64,000 nt of DNA, taken from Stereocaulon alpinum (lineage: Eukaryota > Ascomycota > Lecanoromycetes > Lecanorales > Stereocaulaceae). The stretch lies in the NCBI GenBank assembly GCA_018257865.1, contig JAEUBA010000057.1:1-64000 (forward strand), read 5' to 3'. The translations under genes and the position numbers were made by a program. Below are positions 23,061 to 34,989 of this stretch, piece by piece; the first letter of the stretch is position 1, and each line of letters starts with the position of its first letter. Under the pieces are notes generated by a model that was not told where the DNA came from, did not search any database, and was given only the letters and a program-made list of their open reading frames with translations.

Positions 23061-23742
23061 CAGAGTGAGCATGGCCGACGGCTGTGGGCGGACTCATCCA
23101 GCAAAAATCAATTGAACGGGCTGGGCTTGTCCAAGAAGTACATGAGTGGTACATGACGACTTCGTCGAAAGTCGCTGATTAGCTTTTGAGCCACCATGCT
23201 GTTGATAGATACATAGCATTTAGTCTGGGGAGCTTGCAGTCACCAGAATCAATGGAAAGCATTACTCAAAGTATTGTTGGGGCGATACTGAGTACCCTAG
23301 GAAGTTGGGGCCGGCCTTAGAGCCGCCTTTAGGCCCGGGAAGCCCCGCATGCGAGATACAGTACATACCTTACCTTAGGCGAGCTTAGGTACGCTCGATA
23401 CGCTCATGCTTTAGCGATGTCATTGCGGGCCTTCCCGCCTCCCCGCCTCCCCGCCTCTCCGCCTCCCTAATTCGGTTGCAGATTCTTGGGTTCCAGCTTG
23501 TATCAAAGACTCATGATGTAACTGAAGCGGACACTCGGTACTTTCGTCATGTCCGTTGTGTTTGTCGTTGTGGTTGTGATGTCTTTCGTCATGGCGATCC
23601 CGTCCTTCTCCTTCTTCAAATGCTACTACTACTTCGAACTCTTCCCCATCGTTCCCTTGCAATCAGACCACTCCTGCCACTTGTTCAACCAACCCTTCAT
23701 TCTAGCTCAAACAAAGCCTTCGCCACTTCATCAATTCTCAAG
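23061..23742. other. Promoter region of the BLI-3 gene with a pyrimidine tract
   Basis: No coding sequence. 23431-23467 is an almost pure pyrimidine tract with four CCGCCTC units, and CT-rich sequence continues towards the ATG at 23743. Such tracts are common in strongly expressed fungal promoters and 5' leaders. A ccttaggcgagcttagg segment lies at about 23372. Confidence 0.5.
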
Positions 23743-24418
23743 ATGCCTGAACCACTCAAAGCTTCCGAAGTGAACTCGCAAACCGATCCCTCAGTATCCA
23801 AGCAATGGGATGATGAAACCCCCAAAGACAAGCAAATTGACGAGTTTTACAAGACTGTCGATAGCATGAAGATTGGCCTCCTCACCACCATCCGCGAGGG
23901 CCTTGGCCCAGTCTCCCGTTCAATGGCTGTCGCCAAGGTACTCATCACGTTCCATTACTCGCCTTCGATACAACTTTGCTGACTTGTGCCAGCGTGAGGG
24001 ACCAGATTTCCTCTTCCTCGCCAACAAACATTCCAACAAATTCAGCGATCTCGAGAAGAACAAGCAAGCTCAAGTCACCTTCCAAAACTCATCCTCCCAA
24101 GACTGGGTGTCCGTCACCGGTATCTGTACAACCTCCTCCAACGATGACTCCCGTATCAAAGATTTATACTCGAAAGGCACAGCGGCCTGGTTTGGCGATT
24201 TAGGTGATGGCGTACACAACGGCACAGCAGAAGACCCACGTATGGCTTTGATCGAAGTCAAAGCTAAGTATATTTGCTACTGGAAAAGCACTGTCAGCAG
24301 CTTAGGATTCATGAAGGAGGTCGCACAAGCGAGCCTTACAGGCCAGGTTGCGAACACCGGCGTGCAGAGGCAGTTGGTGCAAGAGGATATTGAGGCAATG
24401 CGCAAGACCCCTTCCTAG
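23743..24418 (+). CDS. bli-3: BLI-3-type flavin-binding protein (pyridoxamine 5'-phosphate oxidase-like)
   Basis: Two exons (23743-23937 and 23993-24418) joined across a 55-nt intron with a TGCTGAC branch give 206 aa. The protein starts MPEPLKASEVNSQTDPSV, followed by the split-barrel FMN-binding fold: MKIGLLTTIREGLGPVSRSM, PDFLFLANKHSNKFSDLEKN, QDWVSVTGICTTS, and then the TAAWFGDLGDG and YICYWKSTVSSLGFMKEVAQ segments of the general-stress-protein-26/BLI-3 group. In Neurospora bli-3 is induced by blue light through the white-collar complex. The enzyme reaction is not established; F420- or FMN-dependent reduction is assumed for the fold. The frame stays open upstream of 23743, but the family N-terminus fits this ATG. 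It looks intact, cytosolic and conserved. Confidence 0.9.
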
Positions 24419-25029
24419 GGACATACAAGCGAATTTGGTTCGGAAGGAAATGTGAGGGGAAAAGTACAAAGAGAATGAAGTATGCTTGATATACATTGTG
24501 TATGTTCTTCAAACGGAAAGCCGAACATCGAAAAGACATGCCAGAACATACATTCGGGGCACACTTTCTTAGCTCCAAGCATTACTCTTATTCCTACAAT
24601 AATAGGCGAGTTTATGCTTCTGGTGCCCTACTGTCATTTCGCGGCCCTGCTGCCAATGACCTTCGCCAGCTGCAAGGCTACAACACCCTATTCATTTGCC
24701 ATATTAAACTATATTGTTCCCTTAGCCGGCTGACTTCGATCAATCATTATTTGTCGGGTGAGGTTGCATTGCGGCATCCACCAAGGGCCAGATATTCTAT
24801 GGAGATTTCAATCGCATATACCTGAAACAGAGTGTCTTGAACTTTCGGAAGAATTGCCTATCAGCGCCTTTTCTATGGGTCTATCACCTGCACCATACAA
24901 ACAATTCTCCCTTGTGCTTTGATATATCGCAGATAGCAGCCTAGATCGAGCGACAAGCGACATACAAGAGACTAACGATATACCCTCTGAACTTACCTTT
25001 CACCTTGACCTGCTCGTTCATACCAGACC
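24419..25029. other. Intergenic interval, nothing supported
   Basis: 3' flank of the BLI-3 gene and upstream region of the small secreted protein gene. Overlapping short frames only, with no repeat. Confidence 0.5.
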
Positions 25030-25560
25030 ATGAAAAGCTCGGCCATACGTTATTTTGCGTTCTGGCGTTTGATCTATTGCACTACTACTCTCGCAGCAAC
25101 GATCCCTCCCTGCGCAACAGCCCTCATCCAGCGACTCTCCCGCACCACTACCCTACTCCATAACAGCACAACGCCATTCTCCCTCGACGCTCGGCCACCA
25201 GATCCAACCTACTATGGCTACGGCGATATCAGACGCCCCGGAGGTGGCTTCATAAGAATATACGACTACGGCCCTGATCTGTTCTTCGCCGATTACTGCG
25301 AGGTTGGCCTATACATCGTGTCAGACTGCGAATACCACATTCCGCGTGATCCTGATGTTCACCTTGGCACGGACTCGAGGTTTTGGACTTATGGGTCTGT
25401 GGCGGTGACGCTGAGGCCGTGGCAGTATATGACGTGGAGGAAGTGGTGTACGGCGTATGAGCGGCTTATTAATAATGACCTTGATTTTCAGTTGAGGTTT
25501 GTGATTACGGGTTTTGAGGTTGGGATTATTGGAAGGGGGGAGGTGGTGAAGATACAATGA
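25030..25560 (+). CDS. Small secreted hypothetical protein, 176 aa
   Basis: A single exon from ATG 25030 to TGA 25558-25560. The N-terminus has a basic start and a hydrophobic run (FAFWRLIYCTTTLAATIPPC) fitting a signal peptide. The mature part has Cys residues at about 100 (DYCEVGLY), 109 (SDCEYH) and 148 (KWCTAY), an aromatic and Gly-rich middle, and an all-beta-looking end (VITGFEVGIIGRGEVVKIQ). No known family is recognised. The size, cysteines and signal peptide match the broad class of fungal small secreted or effector-like proteins. The ending recalls that of the secreted protein at 53477 (both finish in a hydrophobic beta strand with Gly), but the match is too short to claim homology. 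Confidence 0.68.
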   Translation: MKSSAIRYFAFWRLIYCTTTLAATIPPCATALIQRLSRTTTLLHNSTTPFSLDARPPDPTYYGYGDIRRPGGGFIRIYDYGPDLFFADYCEVGLYIVSDCEYHIPRDPDVHLGTDSRFWTYGSVAVTLRPWQYMTWRKWCTAYERLINNDLDFQLRFVITGFEVGIIGRGEVVKIQ

Positions 25561-26666
25561 CTTGGCAGTCAAGTCGACCTCCGAGCCGTGGTAGATATAC
25601 TAGTAACGGAATTTCAGAGCCATCATTATATCTCATACGTTTTTGATTACGTAGCTAAAACTTCGCGAGTTACCTCGAGTGCTTAGGGCTACCTCTTTGT
25701 GGAGTATCGTACTCAATGCTGACAGTGACTGGATCCAATACGATAAGTCGAACTTGCCAACGTGGAAGGATGCCTAATATTCAATTGGCCCAAAGTTGCA
25801 AGTGAAAGGATGGGTTTGTAGATTCCATAGATGGTTGGTTTTGCAATTGTGTGACGTATGGTTTCGTTTCCATTCCGGCGCCGAAGGAAGGGCAACGAAT
25901 GACTGAGGCTTCACTGATTATACACATCTCCCTTTGCTGTGCGATCCTACTTCGGATTCTTTAATTTCTTGCCTACGTAGACTGGCTAGACTCTAGAGAT
26001 CGGATGTGTTTAAAGACTGTTGGACGGTGTAATAGGCAAATGAAAAGGGGTGGCACAGCGATGTTAGGAGGATGACTTCATTGTAGTATGAGGATGATCT
26101 ATCTAAGTGATAGAATTCTAGAATTCTAGCTAAGTGCTCAAAGCTGACTAATCAGCTATAGGGCTGACAACGGGCATGAGATGATCAGACGGCTTGGCGA
26201 AAGCACTAGCTTCTTGAAGTTAGATCTTGCCAGAGTAAGGTAGTTCTAAACTTCTAAGGTAATAATGCCGAGGTTCCGAGGATTGCGCCAACGCGATGCC
26301 ACCCATTGCACCCAACCCCTCGATCCAAGATGCAGACAAATCCTACCGTACATTAATAATTATTCATTGTCAGCTCCTCCTCCAGGTCTCCAGTTCTTGA
26401 TGCACAGCCATCGTCACATTCTCTTGCAATAGGGTAGTAGAGTCAATTGAAGCCTGCACAGCCCCCACCGTTCACAAGGTTGCATACTCTCACCGGTTAC
26501 ATTATGAATCTGCGAAGACACTGCTCGTGGATTCCGAACTCTTATACCACCTGCCTCCCCAGCTTGTTGCGCTCTTCCTCAAGGGCATCGTCTGCTCCTA
26601 GTCCCGAAGAGTCCTACCCTCCATACCTTTGCGCACCTTGACCACTGACTGGCGGCCGACACTACA
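25561..26666. other. Intergenic interval with a short EcoRI-site palindrome
   Basis: No supported gene. 26111-26129 reads tagaattctagaattctag, a perfect short palindrome made of two overlapping units. The rest is moderately AT-rich promoter-like sequence of the caspase-like gene. Confidence 0.5.
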
Positions 26667-28509
26667 ATGTCATCCTCTCAAAACGCAACGCAACCTCAGC
26701 ATTTTGAGTTGTCAAGTCCGAGTGCCATTGACGAAGACTCAACTACTAATCTAGTAATCACGACCCAACCTCAGCGCCAAAGCTCGTACCTCACAGATAC
26801 TCGCGAACAACACTTGGTCGCAGAACCGCAGCCTCTCCAGCGCTCCAGCCCGAAGAATGATGATGACGAAGGATATGAAGAGGCACGGCTTGTTTTCAAT
26901 CGAACAATTGGTGGGCATTACCGTCACGGTAAAACGGGATACAGGGAAGTCGGTGTTCTGTGTCTGACATGGAAGGACGATGACATGCAATGCAAAGCAA
27001 GCGAGGTAGGTATCCCCAGTCCCTAAATCCAAGCTCTTCTGTTGATCCATTCCAATCAGGTCGACCAATTGAGAGACTTGTTTGACCATGGATTCAATTT
27101 CAAGACCGACTACTTCGAGATACCTTCGAACCGCTGGCAGACAGCTCTACAGAGAAAGCTCTCCGCTTTCTGCTGGGAATACGACAGCCCTGATTGCTTG
27201 GGGATCATTTACTACGGTGGACATGGATACGAAGGGACTGATACGAAGAAGTTCAAACTATCAGCGTGAGTGAGCGGTAAATCCTTCCGAGAAGGCGTAT
27301 TGGGGGCTAGGCATAACAGACGCCCATTAACTTTGCCGCCATGCTAACCTTCAGTGTTCCAGGAAGGTTCGGCCTGATGGCGATGGTGACCCGAACGTCT
27401 TTTTCAACGACATCCTCAATTGCTTGCAACTCCCTGCATCCGACCAGCTGGTGATAATCGATTGCTGCTACGCTGCAAGAGCTTTTACACGGGATTACGT
27501 CGGCGGTAAACGAAAATTCGAGCTCTTGACTTCAGCGGCCGCCGATGCAAAATGCCCTGCGCCGATCCTACCAGGCTCCTTTACGAAGGCTCTCAACGAC
27601 TGCCTACGGAGTCTTCTGCAAGAGTGCCCCAACGGCTTCTCGACGTCTCACTTGTTCCGTGAACTTTATCATACTGTGGGGAAAATCAAGCCCGTCCTTT
27701 TCGATCATTCTCGTCATAACTATGGTAAGATCTGGCTGCGTCCTCAGCGTCCCGCCACCGCAATCGATTCCGAAAGAGATGGGACATACCTACATCTAAC
27801 TCTGCGGCTCAGTGAAGAACCTGATCCGGCGATCATGAACGAGCTCGCTTCCAGTCTACAATTCTTGCCTCATGTCAATCAGGTCAGATACGACCATCTG
27901 TACGCCCCGAAAGGACAATTGGACGACTTTATGCAGTCTGTCCATAGGGTGAAGAGACTTCGACCGCTCATTCGAAAGTTGAAAGAGGCTCGTCTGGCAA
28001 AGAAGAACGAAGCTCTGAAGCATGGAGATCACCGGGATCCGCCCGCGTCGAGCTGGGTGAAGATGTTGTTGAAACAAGAGCACAATCCGATTTTCGACAT
28101 CAATGGTCCTGGGGTGTCTCAAAACCACAGGAAGAAAAGTGGCACCTGGCCGCCTGCTGCGGTGGACAAACCGTCGAAGCTCAGGGCTATCTCCAAACGG
28201 TTACCTTCAATCAAGTACAGTTATGATACTCATCTCAGCGGGGCCTTCGTCTTCGATATTCTTCCACGTCGCGTCAACACTACCGATGGCTCCATGACTT
28301 CGGAAAAGGCTTCTAGTAGTGGTTTGCGTCTAATGACGTTGCCCTTGTCGGTCAGCCAATTGCTAGCCACCAACGAGCAGCAGTCACAGGTCTTCACTAT
28401 TGCCCTGTCAGAGAGGTTTCGTCACTTTGATATCATCCGGCTAGTCATTTGGTGTTCGGCGTTGTTCACACTGGTCTTCTTTTGCACGGAGCTCAAGAGT
28501 TACATGTGA
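26667..28509 (+). CDS. Caspase-like (peptidase C14) protein with C-terminal membrane anchor
   Basis: Three exons (26667-27005, 27060-27265, 27363-28509), with introns of 54 and 97 nt, encode 563 aa. The first ~75 residues are disordered and Gln/Ser-rich. The caspase-fold p20 core runs from about residue 90 to 260. The catalytic His lies in LGIIYYGGHGYEG (H168). The Cys site is QLVIIDCCYAARAF (C216/C217), and a supporting strand is GVLCLTWKDDD. The His-Cys dyad is complete. A long C-terminal region without motif follows, and the last 25 residues form one membrane helix (LVIWCSALFTLVFFCTEL). Fungal proteases of this kind are often paired with NLR or HET systems; metacaspases cut after Arg or Lys, but specificity here is unknown. 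A tail-anchored, cytosol-facing protease is inferred. The gene looks intact. Confidence 0.82.
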
Positions 28510-30314
28510 ATGAGACCCAGTACCGCGCAGCCTGCGTCATGGAGTCCATTCACATTACTCAATCTATTGCAGGGAGTGGCTTACTAAGGGACACTCCCAG
28601 CACCTAAGGATCTGGACCTTGCAAGATTTCTTGATTCCAACATATGGGGTTTTCGCGGATTCTGAGCGAGGCGTTGGTTGGTACGCTTGCGGGTCTCATT
28701 CTTGATTGTTCAATCGTGCGTGTTAAGTCACAAGGTCAAGATAGGTTTGCACCGTTACCATTGTTGGAAAGGGTTTACGGCCTCTGAATCGAGCGCTAAA
28801 TCCTGCGTAAGCTGATATTCAAGGACCCTTTTGTCCAAGCGTGATATCAATGAATGCACCAGCTCCACCAGTCTGCAGATCATATCTCGCTTGAGCCTAT
28901 AGTCGGACTGGCCGTACATTCGGGACACAATGCGCTGTCACGCCTTAGTGAACCCCTCGTAAGGCAACAATAGGCAATAGTAGGCAATAGTAGGCAATAT
29001 CCGTCCGCCTCATTAGTAGCTTGGTCAGCAAGGTTGGTTAAAAGCCCTTAAGTCGCACAAATCTCTACAAGAGCCTCATGCAATAGTGAGCTTTCCTTCA
29101 GCAACCCTGAGCAATACACTCCGCATAGGACGCCTTTTTGTGCAATGGGCGACAACAATGTAGGCCTTATACTCATTGAGCCACCCCGCTCTAAGCCCTG
29201 CTGATCTAATGTCAAGCCCGAAGAGTCCTACAGGAGCGCGGCATCACAGAGCCCAGATAGACCAGACACGAGGAGCAGGGTCACGGAGAAGCCCGTGGAT
29301 CTTCAAGCTGATGTGAGCTGAGATGCTGCGCGTCTCATCATCTAGTCTGGATCCCAGACTGACCGGTAATCTAATCAGAATGTTGAAATGTACCACAGGG
29401 GCCAACAGGTCTACCACCATACTGCGCGAGGGTCGGACATCAATCCCTACAGGATTCATCAATGCCTTGGAAATGGGCAGTATAAACTTGAACGCAATGG
29501 CAGAGTCGAGAGGAAGATATACGATGCGGCCAATTTGAGTACAAGCCCCTGCACAGTTTAGGCTACAAGGCAGATTGGAGACTCCAGCGTTCAATGTCTT
29601 CGATTTTGATCGGCTTTGTTGATAGCCAATAATTCATTATAATCAGGCGAGCATGCGCCTCGTTTTGCGCCATCGTTCTCCCTCTCAGCTTCTTCGTGCT
29701 CAGCTGGCAGGGGCAAAGGTGTCAGCCGTAGACCCTGTTTGCCCCAATTACGGCCGTATCCTGCATCGTGATGCGCCATATGCAAGCTACAAGGTGGGGT
29801 AACGTCTAAGCCACCCATGACGCCCGAGACTCACGCAAAAGTAGTCTTACATCAGAGTATGATCAGGCTTTGTACGATAGCCATTTAAAGGAGGACTGCG
29901 GGCACAATATTACGGTGATCGGTGTATCAGGTCCTCTTGGTCTCAACTGTTTGAATGATGCCAGACTGTCCATACACCCCGGCCTCAACAGCACCAACGA
30001 GTCCAACAGCACCTACGAGCCCGGAATCGCCTCGGAGCACAGCACCTTTGACAGGAGATTGTGTGGTAAATGTCAGCGTCAATGCCGACGGGAAAAATGA
30101 CGATGAGCAAGAAAGAGAGCTGAACGAGAAGAGTCGTGCAACGGATGTTGGTCAGTCCTTCTCTTTAGTAAAACGACAACCTCATACAGACGGTGGGATT
30201 AACTAAAACCAGCTTCTAAAAGCGTGGGTTTCGCACATCGGGTGTGGAATGTCCCGCAGAATTTCATCTCATCTAAAATTACACTGCATGTTCGAACGCG
30301 GCATAGGAGTGAGG
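28510..30314. other. Intergenic interval with a 10-bp tandem repeat
   Basis: 28961-29000 holds four 10-bp units of the type taggcaatag (first unit diverged). Frames on both strands at 29244-29594 show no motif. 29955-30150 (plus) is an open Thr/Ser/Pro-rich stretch whose end could also splice in phase to 30390, so it might be an alternative first exon of the DUF6594 gene. Confidence 0.45.
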
Positions 30315-31674
30315 ATGGAAGACCAAAACTCGTCCAGCGAAGTAGGTACTTCATGGAGGTAGTCAAACATTGCATCTAAGTTTTGACAGTCGATGACCAT
30401 CCTCGAGGGTATCCCAAGTTGGCAGCCTTCGTCAACAGTGACGAGAACTTCTTAATTTGCAGGAAATATGGGTTTCTGCGAAGCCGGGTGCTCTTATATC
30501 GTCAAGACGAACTTTCGAAATTGGAGAAAACGCTGATTGAATTGGACGAATTGGACTCCGAAGAGTCCGATGCCACTCGTCTCGCACTCATGTCCAGGAA
30601 GACTGACGAAGCGCGAGAGGAGGATCCGCGTTACTCACGAAAGACACTAATACACAAGATAGATAACAAGCTTAAAGAATATGGTATGACTCTGTATCTA
30701 GCTCCAAACTCTCCCAGTTTGACAAGCTAACATGCACTTTAGACGACTTAGTAAATCGGATACAAATCTATGTAACATTAAAGACCCCGTCTTCCCGGAA
30801 TTGGAAAAGCTTTGCTGCCTGGATGACGAATGTAAAACCTCTCACATATGAAGAACGATCCTTCATGGAACACAAAGACGACTTTGTGGCCCTCTCTGAC
30901 GAGCGGGAGTGTGGATGGCTCGACGGCGTTGTCGAGGATACCTTGGCTTGGTTTCTTCCCAGAAGGTTGACAGAGGTACAGTGATCCTGCTTTCATTCAA
31001 GACTCAACACAAAACACAGCAATAGGCTTCATCTGACCTTAGGAACAGGTCTTGCTTAGATCCAGGGAACAAAAACTCATTACAGATGATAAATATACGC
31101 AATTGATCAGCAAACGACGTACCGATATTGTCGTACGGCTTGTCCTGACTCTTGTAACTGTGGCTCTCATCGTCGGCCCTTCTGCCGTCTTGTTCTTCGT
31201 TGCGGGACACGCCCCGTTCAAGATTATCCTGGTCATGATCTTCACCCTCCTCTTTAGCTTGGCGGTGGGCGCTTTCACCAAGGCGAAGCGACACGAGATG
31301 TTGGCTGCTACTGCTACGTGAGTTAAACGCATTTATTTCCATGTTTTTGTTCAATTGTCGCGGTGTTGGTATTTGGTATTACCCGATCTAATGGCTGGTG
31401 GGTTGTTTAATACCAGAAGACCTGGTTTCTGTCATTACTCTAAGACTGTCAAACATTCCATATAACCGATTGGCCAATTACAATGTACGCGCCTCAGGTG
31501 TTTGCGTTTCACCAGACAACAATTCGATTGTTGCGCATGTGACGATTCCATTCGATAGAGTCCGCTATCTCAAAGTCACAGATCACCATCGTTTCGACAT
31601 TCTGACTGTGTTATAGCTATGCTGCCGTGCTGGTCGTTTTCCTCGGCAACTTCAGTCCCAATGTTTCCGCGTGA
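30315..31674 (+). CDS. DUF6594 membrane protein
   Basis: Five exons (30315-30345, 30390-30683, 30743-30975, 31049-31317, 31617-31674) give 294 aa. The family signature is clear: GYPKLAAFVNSDENFLICRK, FLRSRVLLYRQDELSKLEK, WLDGVVEDTLAWFLPRR. The C-terminal pair of hydrophobic segments (LVLTLVTVALIVGPSAVLFF and IILVMIFTLLFSLAV) precedes the conserved end AATATYAAVLVVFLGN. The family is abundant in filamentous ascomycetes; its function is unknown and membrane anchoring at the C-terminus is expected. The fourth intron is 299 nt, much longer than the others, yet has a perfect CTGAC branch and TATAG acceptor. The 31-nt first exon is the least certain part. Confidence 0.8.
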
Positions 31675-33360
31675 ATATAGGACCAAGACTTGTTCGAAAG
31701 TGCCTGCTACAGATTGAAAGAAAGAAGAGGGAGGATGGAGTCAACTTAATTCTTTCTATTATATTGAAGATGATATACTTAACGACGTACTTGTTCTTCA
31801 TTTTGAGGCGACGAGTGTAAACGTACCCAATCTGGCTCTCATAACGAAAAGATGATAATTTAAATCCGAGGATATCAAGGCTTATAGGGAACGGAAACCC
31901 TAGCTCAAGAGTTCCAGGAGCCCCTGCGCTCGAATACTAGAAGCTCCCCATTCTACACCATCTAAAGTACGTTCGTCTCCCTGCTCTGGGACAGCCATCA
32001 GAAAATCTTAAAACAGGAGCGATCGCCCGAAACCTTGTGTGTCATCTCGGTCACCTTCTTACTAGACTACCAGCATCAAAAACGCCGTAGCAGAGAACAT
32101 CTCCACCCTGTCACATAAACCCTACATGATTTTCTCATAAAATCTACAGCATCAGTCATTGCGGACTTAAAAAGGCAGTCACAATATGGATAGACGTTGG
32201 TATACTAGCACACGGTTCAGTAGTCAGGTGATGAACGTTGATATTTTGTGAAGGAATGTGGAAATCGTGAGGCGTGCGAATTGTCTCTGTTGAAGTCCAG
32301 CCAGAGGTCTATAAAAGTTTATGTTGATCCACAGGATGACTAGCATGAGTCCTAGGGAGCAAAGGCTCAAACTCGATGTTACGTGGACAAACGAAGAACT
32401 GGCAACGATAGTTGAAAGAGCTCTGCAATACTTTACCCAACCCAGATGCTCCTTTCAAGGCGATATATCAGTGCATGCAGTTGACGGTATCGCGGATGGT
32501 AAGAAGGTACGAAGCAGGCGGAAGACGGACATCAAACGCTACCAACAATGTGGAGAAGGTACGCCTGCAAACACTTACCATGCGAACACACTGCAGCAAG
32601 CGCACAGTAGAAGCAAAGGTAGCCCAAGTGTGCTTTCCGTTCCCGCTGGTAGCCTTGATGGACCGACTGGTCCTCAGGTCCGCGCGCATTGTCAGAGTCA
32701 CATATCCTTTCTACACTTTGGAAGCTTCCTCGCCAGATGAAGACCACGCTACACCGATGACAGCAGAACCTTATCCAGAGACTGAACAAAATTCGGCTAG
32801 TCAAATCGAGCCACCAGGAAGGGCTTGAATACCAGACTTTGGCGATAAGGCTGGATATGAAGATACACGACGGATCCCTAGCAATCACCACTTGAATCTA
32901 TGCGGTTTGGTGGTTTAACGACGACAATGGAGCTGTGGCCAGTGATAGACGAGACAGATCACATCGCGGGCTCATGTAACATTGCAGGGCAGGAAAGATG
33001 TAGTCAGAGCAGAGCGATGATGATAAAAAGCGAGGGTTGACAATAGTTATACTAAGAAACTCGAAGCTCATCTGACTAATGATACATAGACGTGTAATGT
33101 CAAGCTAAGTTCCACTAATGGAGAACCTCTACCCATGGAATCCCGGTGCTTCACTATTTTTCATCTCTACCAAACTTGACGGTCTAGCTCCGCAACTGCT
33201 AGAAACGAGGTACAACCTCCATATGTGATGCAGCATTAAGATACCGAAGGCGCCAATAACATCCGAAAGTCCCAAAAACGTACTATCTAGCTCTATAGCG
33301 GCTGAATAGTGGGGATGACATCCACACGATACCGGTATTGAGATTCTGAGAGGACCAATG
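31675..33360. other. Interval with one doubtful plus-strand frame
   Basis: Two overlapping plus-strand frames at 32321-32828 contain a protein-like start (SPREQRLKLDVTWTNEELAT) and a polar Pro/Glu-rich end (SPDEDHATPMTAEPYPETEQ). Several GT..AG pairs could link them, but I found no consistent model or family, so no gene is called. The remainder holds nothing recognisable. Confidence 0.4.
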
Positions 33361-34989
33361 TCATCCCAATGGCTGGACGTCGGCTCCGGGGATGGTTCGT
33401 CTCCCTTTCACGATGTACCAATATTCGTTGAGATGGCCCACATCGTAACGTCCTAAGGAAGTGTTGAACAAAGGAAGCACACCACTCCAACGGTTCCATT
33501 CCATCTTTTGTGAGAAGTATGCGCCCATGCCGTTCAAGATTCGTTTCTCCTCGGCGGCTTGATGCTTGTTGTACGTTGTGAACAGCGCAGGGATTCCAAG
33601 GTCTAAGATCTTATTTAATGTAGGTGTCCAGGTACCGGTTTCCGACTCCGAATGGTTTGAATGAAACGCAACAATCAGATTTGGACGACGGAGTTGATAC
33701 CCTCCATTCTGAATATAGTCATGGTACAATCTTCCACTCTGAAAGACCTTTTGCTGCGGTCGACTCTGCTCGCGGCATGCTTTGCAACGTCTTATCAGCT
33801 TTTTCTCAATTTGAGGCTGTGTTGCGTCTGGCCCAATGTAGCACAGGTTCAGCTCGCGAAGATCCGGAAGCAGATGGATCAACTCCTCAGCCACCTTCGC
33901 TGACCTGGTGTTTTGCTTATCAGTTCCGATGATGTGGACAGTCAGACGCTTCCGCGTTGGAAGATCAGGAAGCTCGTGTTCCAGTCCGGCAAGCATCGTT
34001 AACCACTGGGTGCTTATACTCGTTGCAAGTCTGAAGTGCAGCCATTTACTTTCAGACATAGCATCAACAGCCGCCGGTTTGAACGTTTCCGTGATGTAAT
34101 CAACGTCGGATTGCTGTTGGACATTGCCAAAATACTGCGCCCAGCTGTTCACAGTACTCAGGGCCTTGTATGTTGTTCGTAGGGTCTCTGTATACAGTGC
34201 AACTGCCGTGGATTCGGGTCCCAACTCTCGTAATCTGTTCTCGAGCGTCATCTCGGAGGCTGCGATTTCCTTCAAATCATTACACTGCCTAGATCGGTGA
34301 TCGGCGTAACCATCCGATCGGCAGGTGTCTGAGCAGAAGACGGCAATCCCACACTTCTTACAGCGAGTGGGGTGAAAGTCGTCGTCAACATCGTCAAATT
34401 TAGTTCTCAGGCAGCTCTCACATTTAGGCTGGAAGCTGTAGGCATGAAGTCAGAATGATGTGAGCCTTATATGCCTGCGACAGACGGTCGGTACCTACAA
34501 AAGAATCTTGATCTTGTCTAACTGGCCGGGCATTTCCTCGCCATTGGCATCTCTTTCGATAAGCGCTGCGCCACGTTGGGTCTGTTCCACAGGTACAGTA
34601 TCAGTAAGCAGTCCCTGGTCCGTTGAAGACACTGAGAGTTACGCAACATACCTGTAGAGCTTTATACTCTTCCCAAGTAAGTCTGTATTGTGCCTTGTGT
34701 CCCTTGTTCAAGCGCCGAAGTTTCTTGCATAGCTTCTTGTGCTCAAAGTGCCAATTCTTCAATTGGCAATCCCTATCACAGTAACTGTCGCCATGATTAG
34801 ATCTCTGTACACCCAAGGTTTGGTAGCTCGTTATCGGTCCACTTACACGGCTCGGTGGCACCGTCCACAATACTGCAAGTGGCTACCTTTGGCGCCAGGC
34901 ATTCTGCATTGCCAACAGCATCCACCTGCTATTGCGTAAATTGGCAGAGGCAAGCGAGGGATTTCCTCTTCACTAGCGATCGTAGCCAT
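33361..34989 (-). CDS. Double MYND zinc-finger protein with MSS51 C-terminal domain
   Basis: Four exons (34989-34847, 34802-34652, 34581-34499, 34435-33361), with introns of 44, 70 and 63 nt, give 483 aa. Two cysteine/histidine modules are present. The first (residues ~25-80) is a MYND finger: CWQC, YCGRC, YCDRDCQLKNW, HKKLC. The second (~130-170) repeats the pattern: CESC, CKKC, FCSDTC, HRSRQC. The C-terminal ~300 residues match the MSS51-type domain: LTVHIIGTD, PDLRELNLCYIGPD, NLIVAFHSNHSES, TWTPTLNKILDLGIPALFTT and a final YWYIVKGRR. Yeast Mss51 is a mitochondrial COX1 translation activator, but fungi have many paralogues of unknown role and no clear presequence is seen. Protein-protein interaction through MYND is likely. 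The gene looks intact. Confidence 0.82.

Noticed and set aside
28961..29000. Short tandem repeat considered as CRISPR or regulatory array
   Set aside because: Only four contiguous 10-bp units with no spacers, in a eukaryotic genome; an ordinary minisatellite-like run.
29244..29594. 116-codon minus-strand frame
   Set aside because: An equally open frame lies opposite on the plus strand, and neither has motifs or neighbours in phase.
32321..32828. Possible multi-exon gene in two overlapping plus-strand frames
   Set aside because: Many GT..AG pairs but no single model gave continuous, family-like protein.
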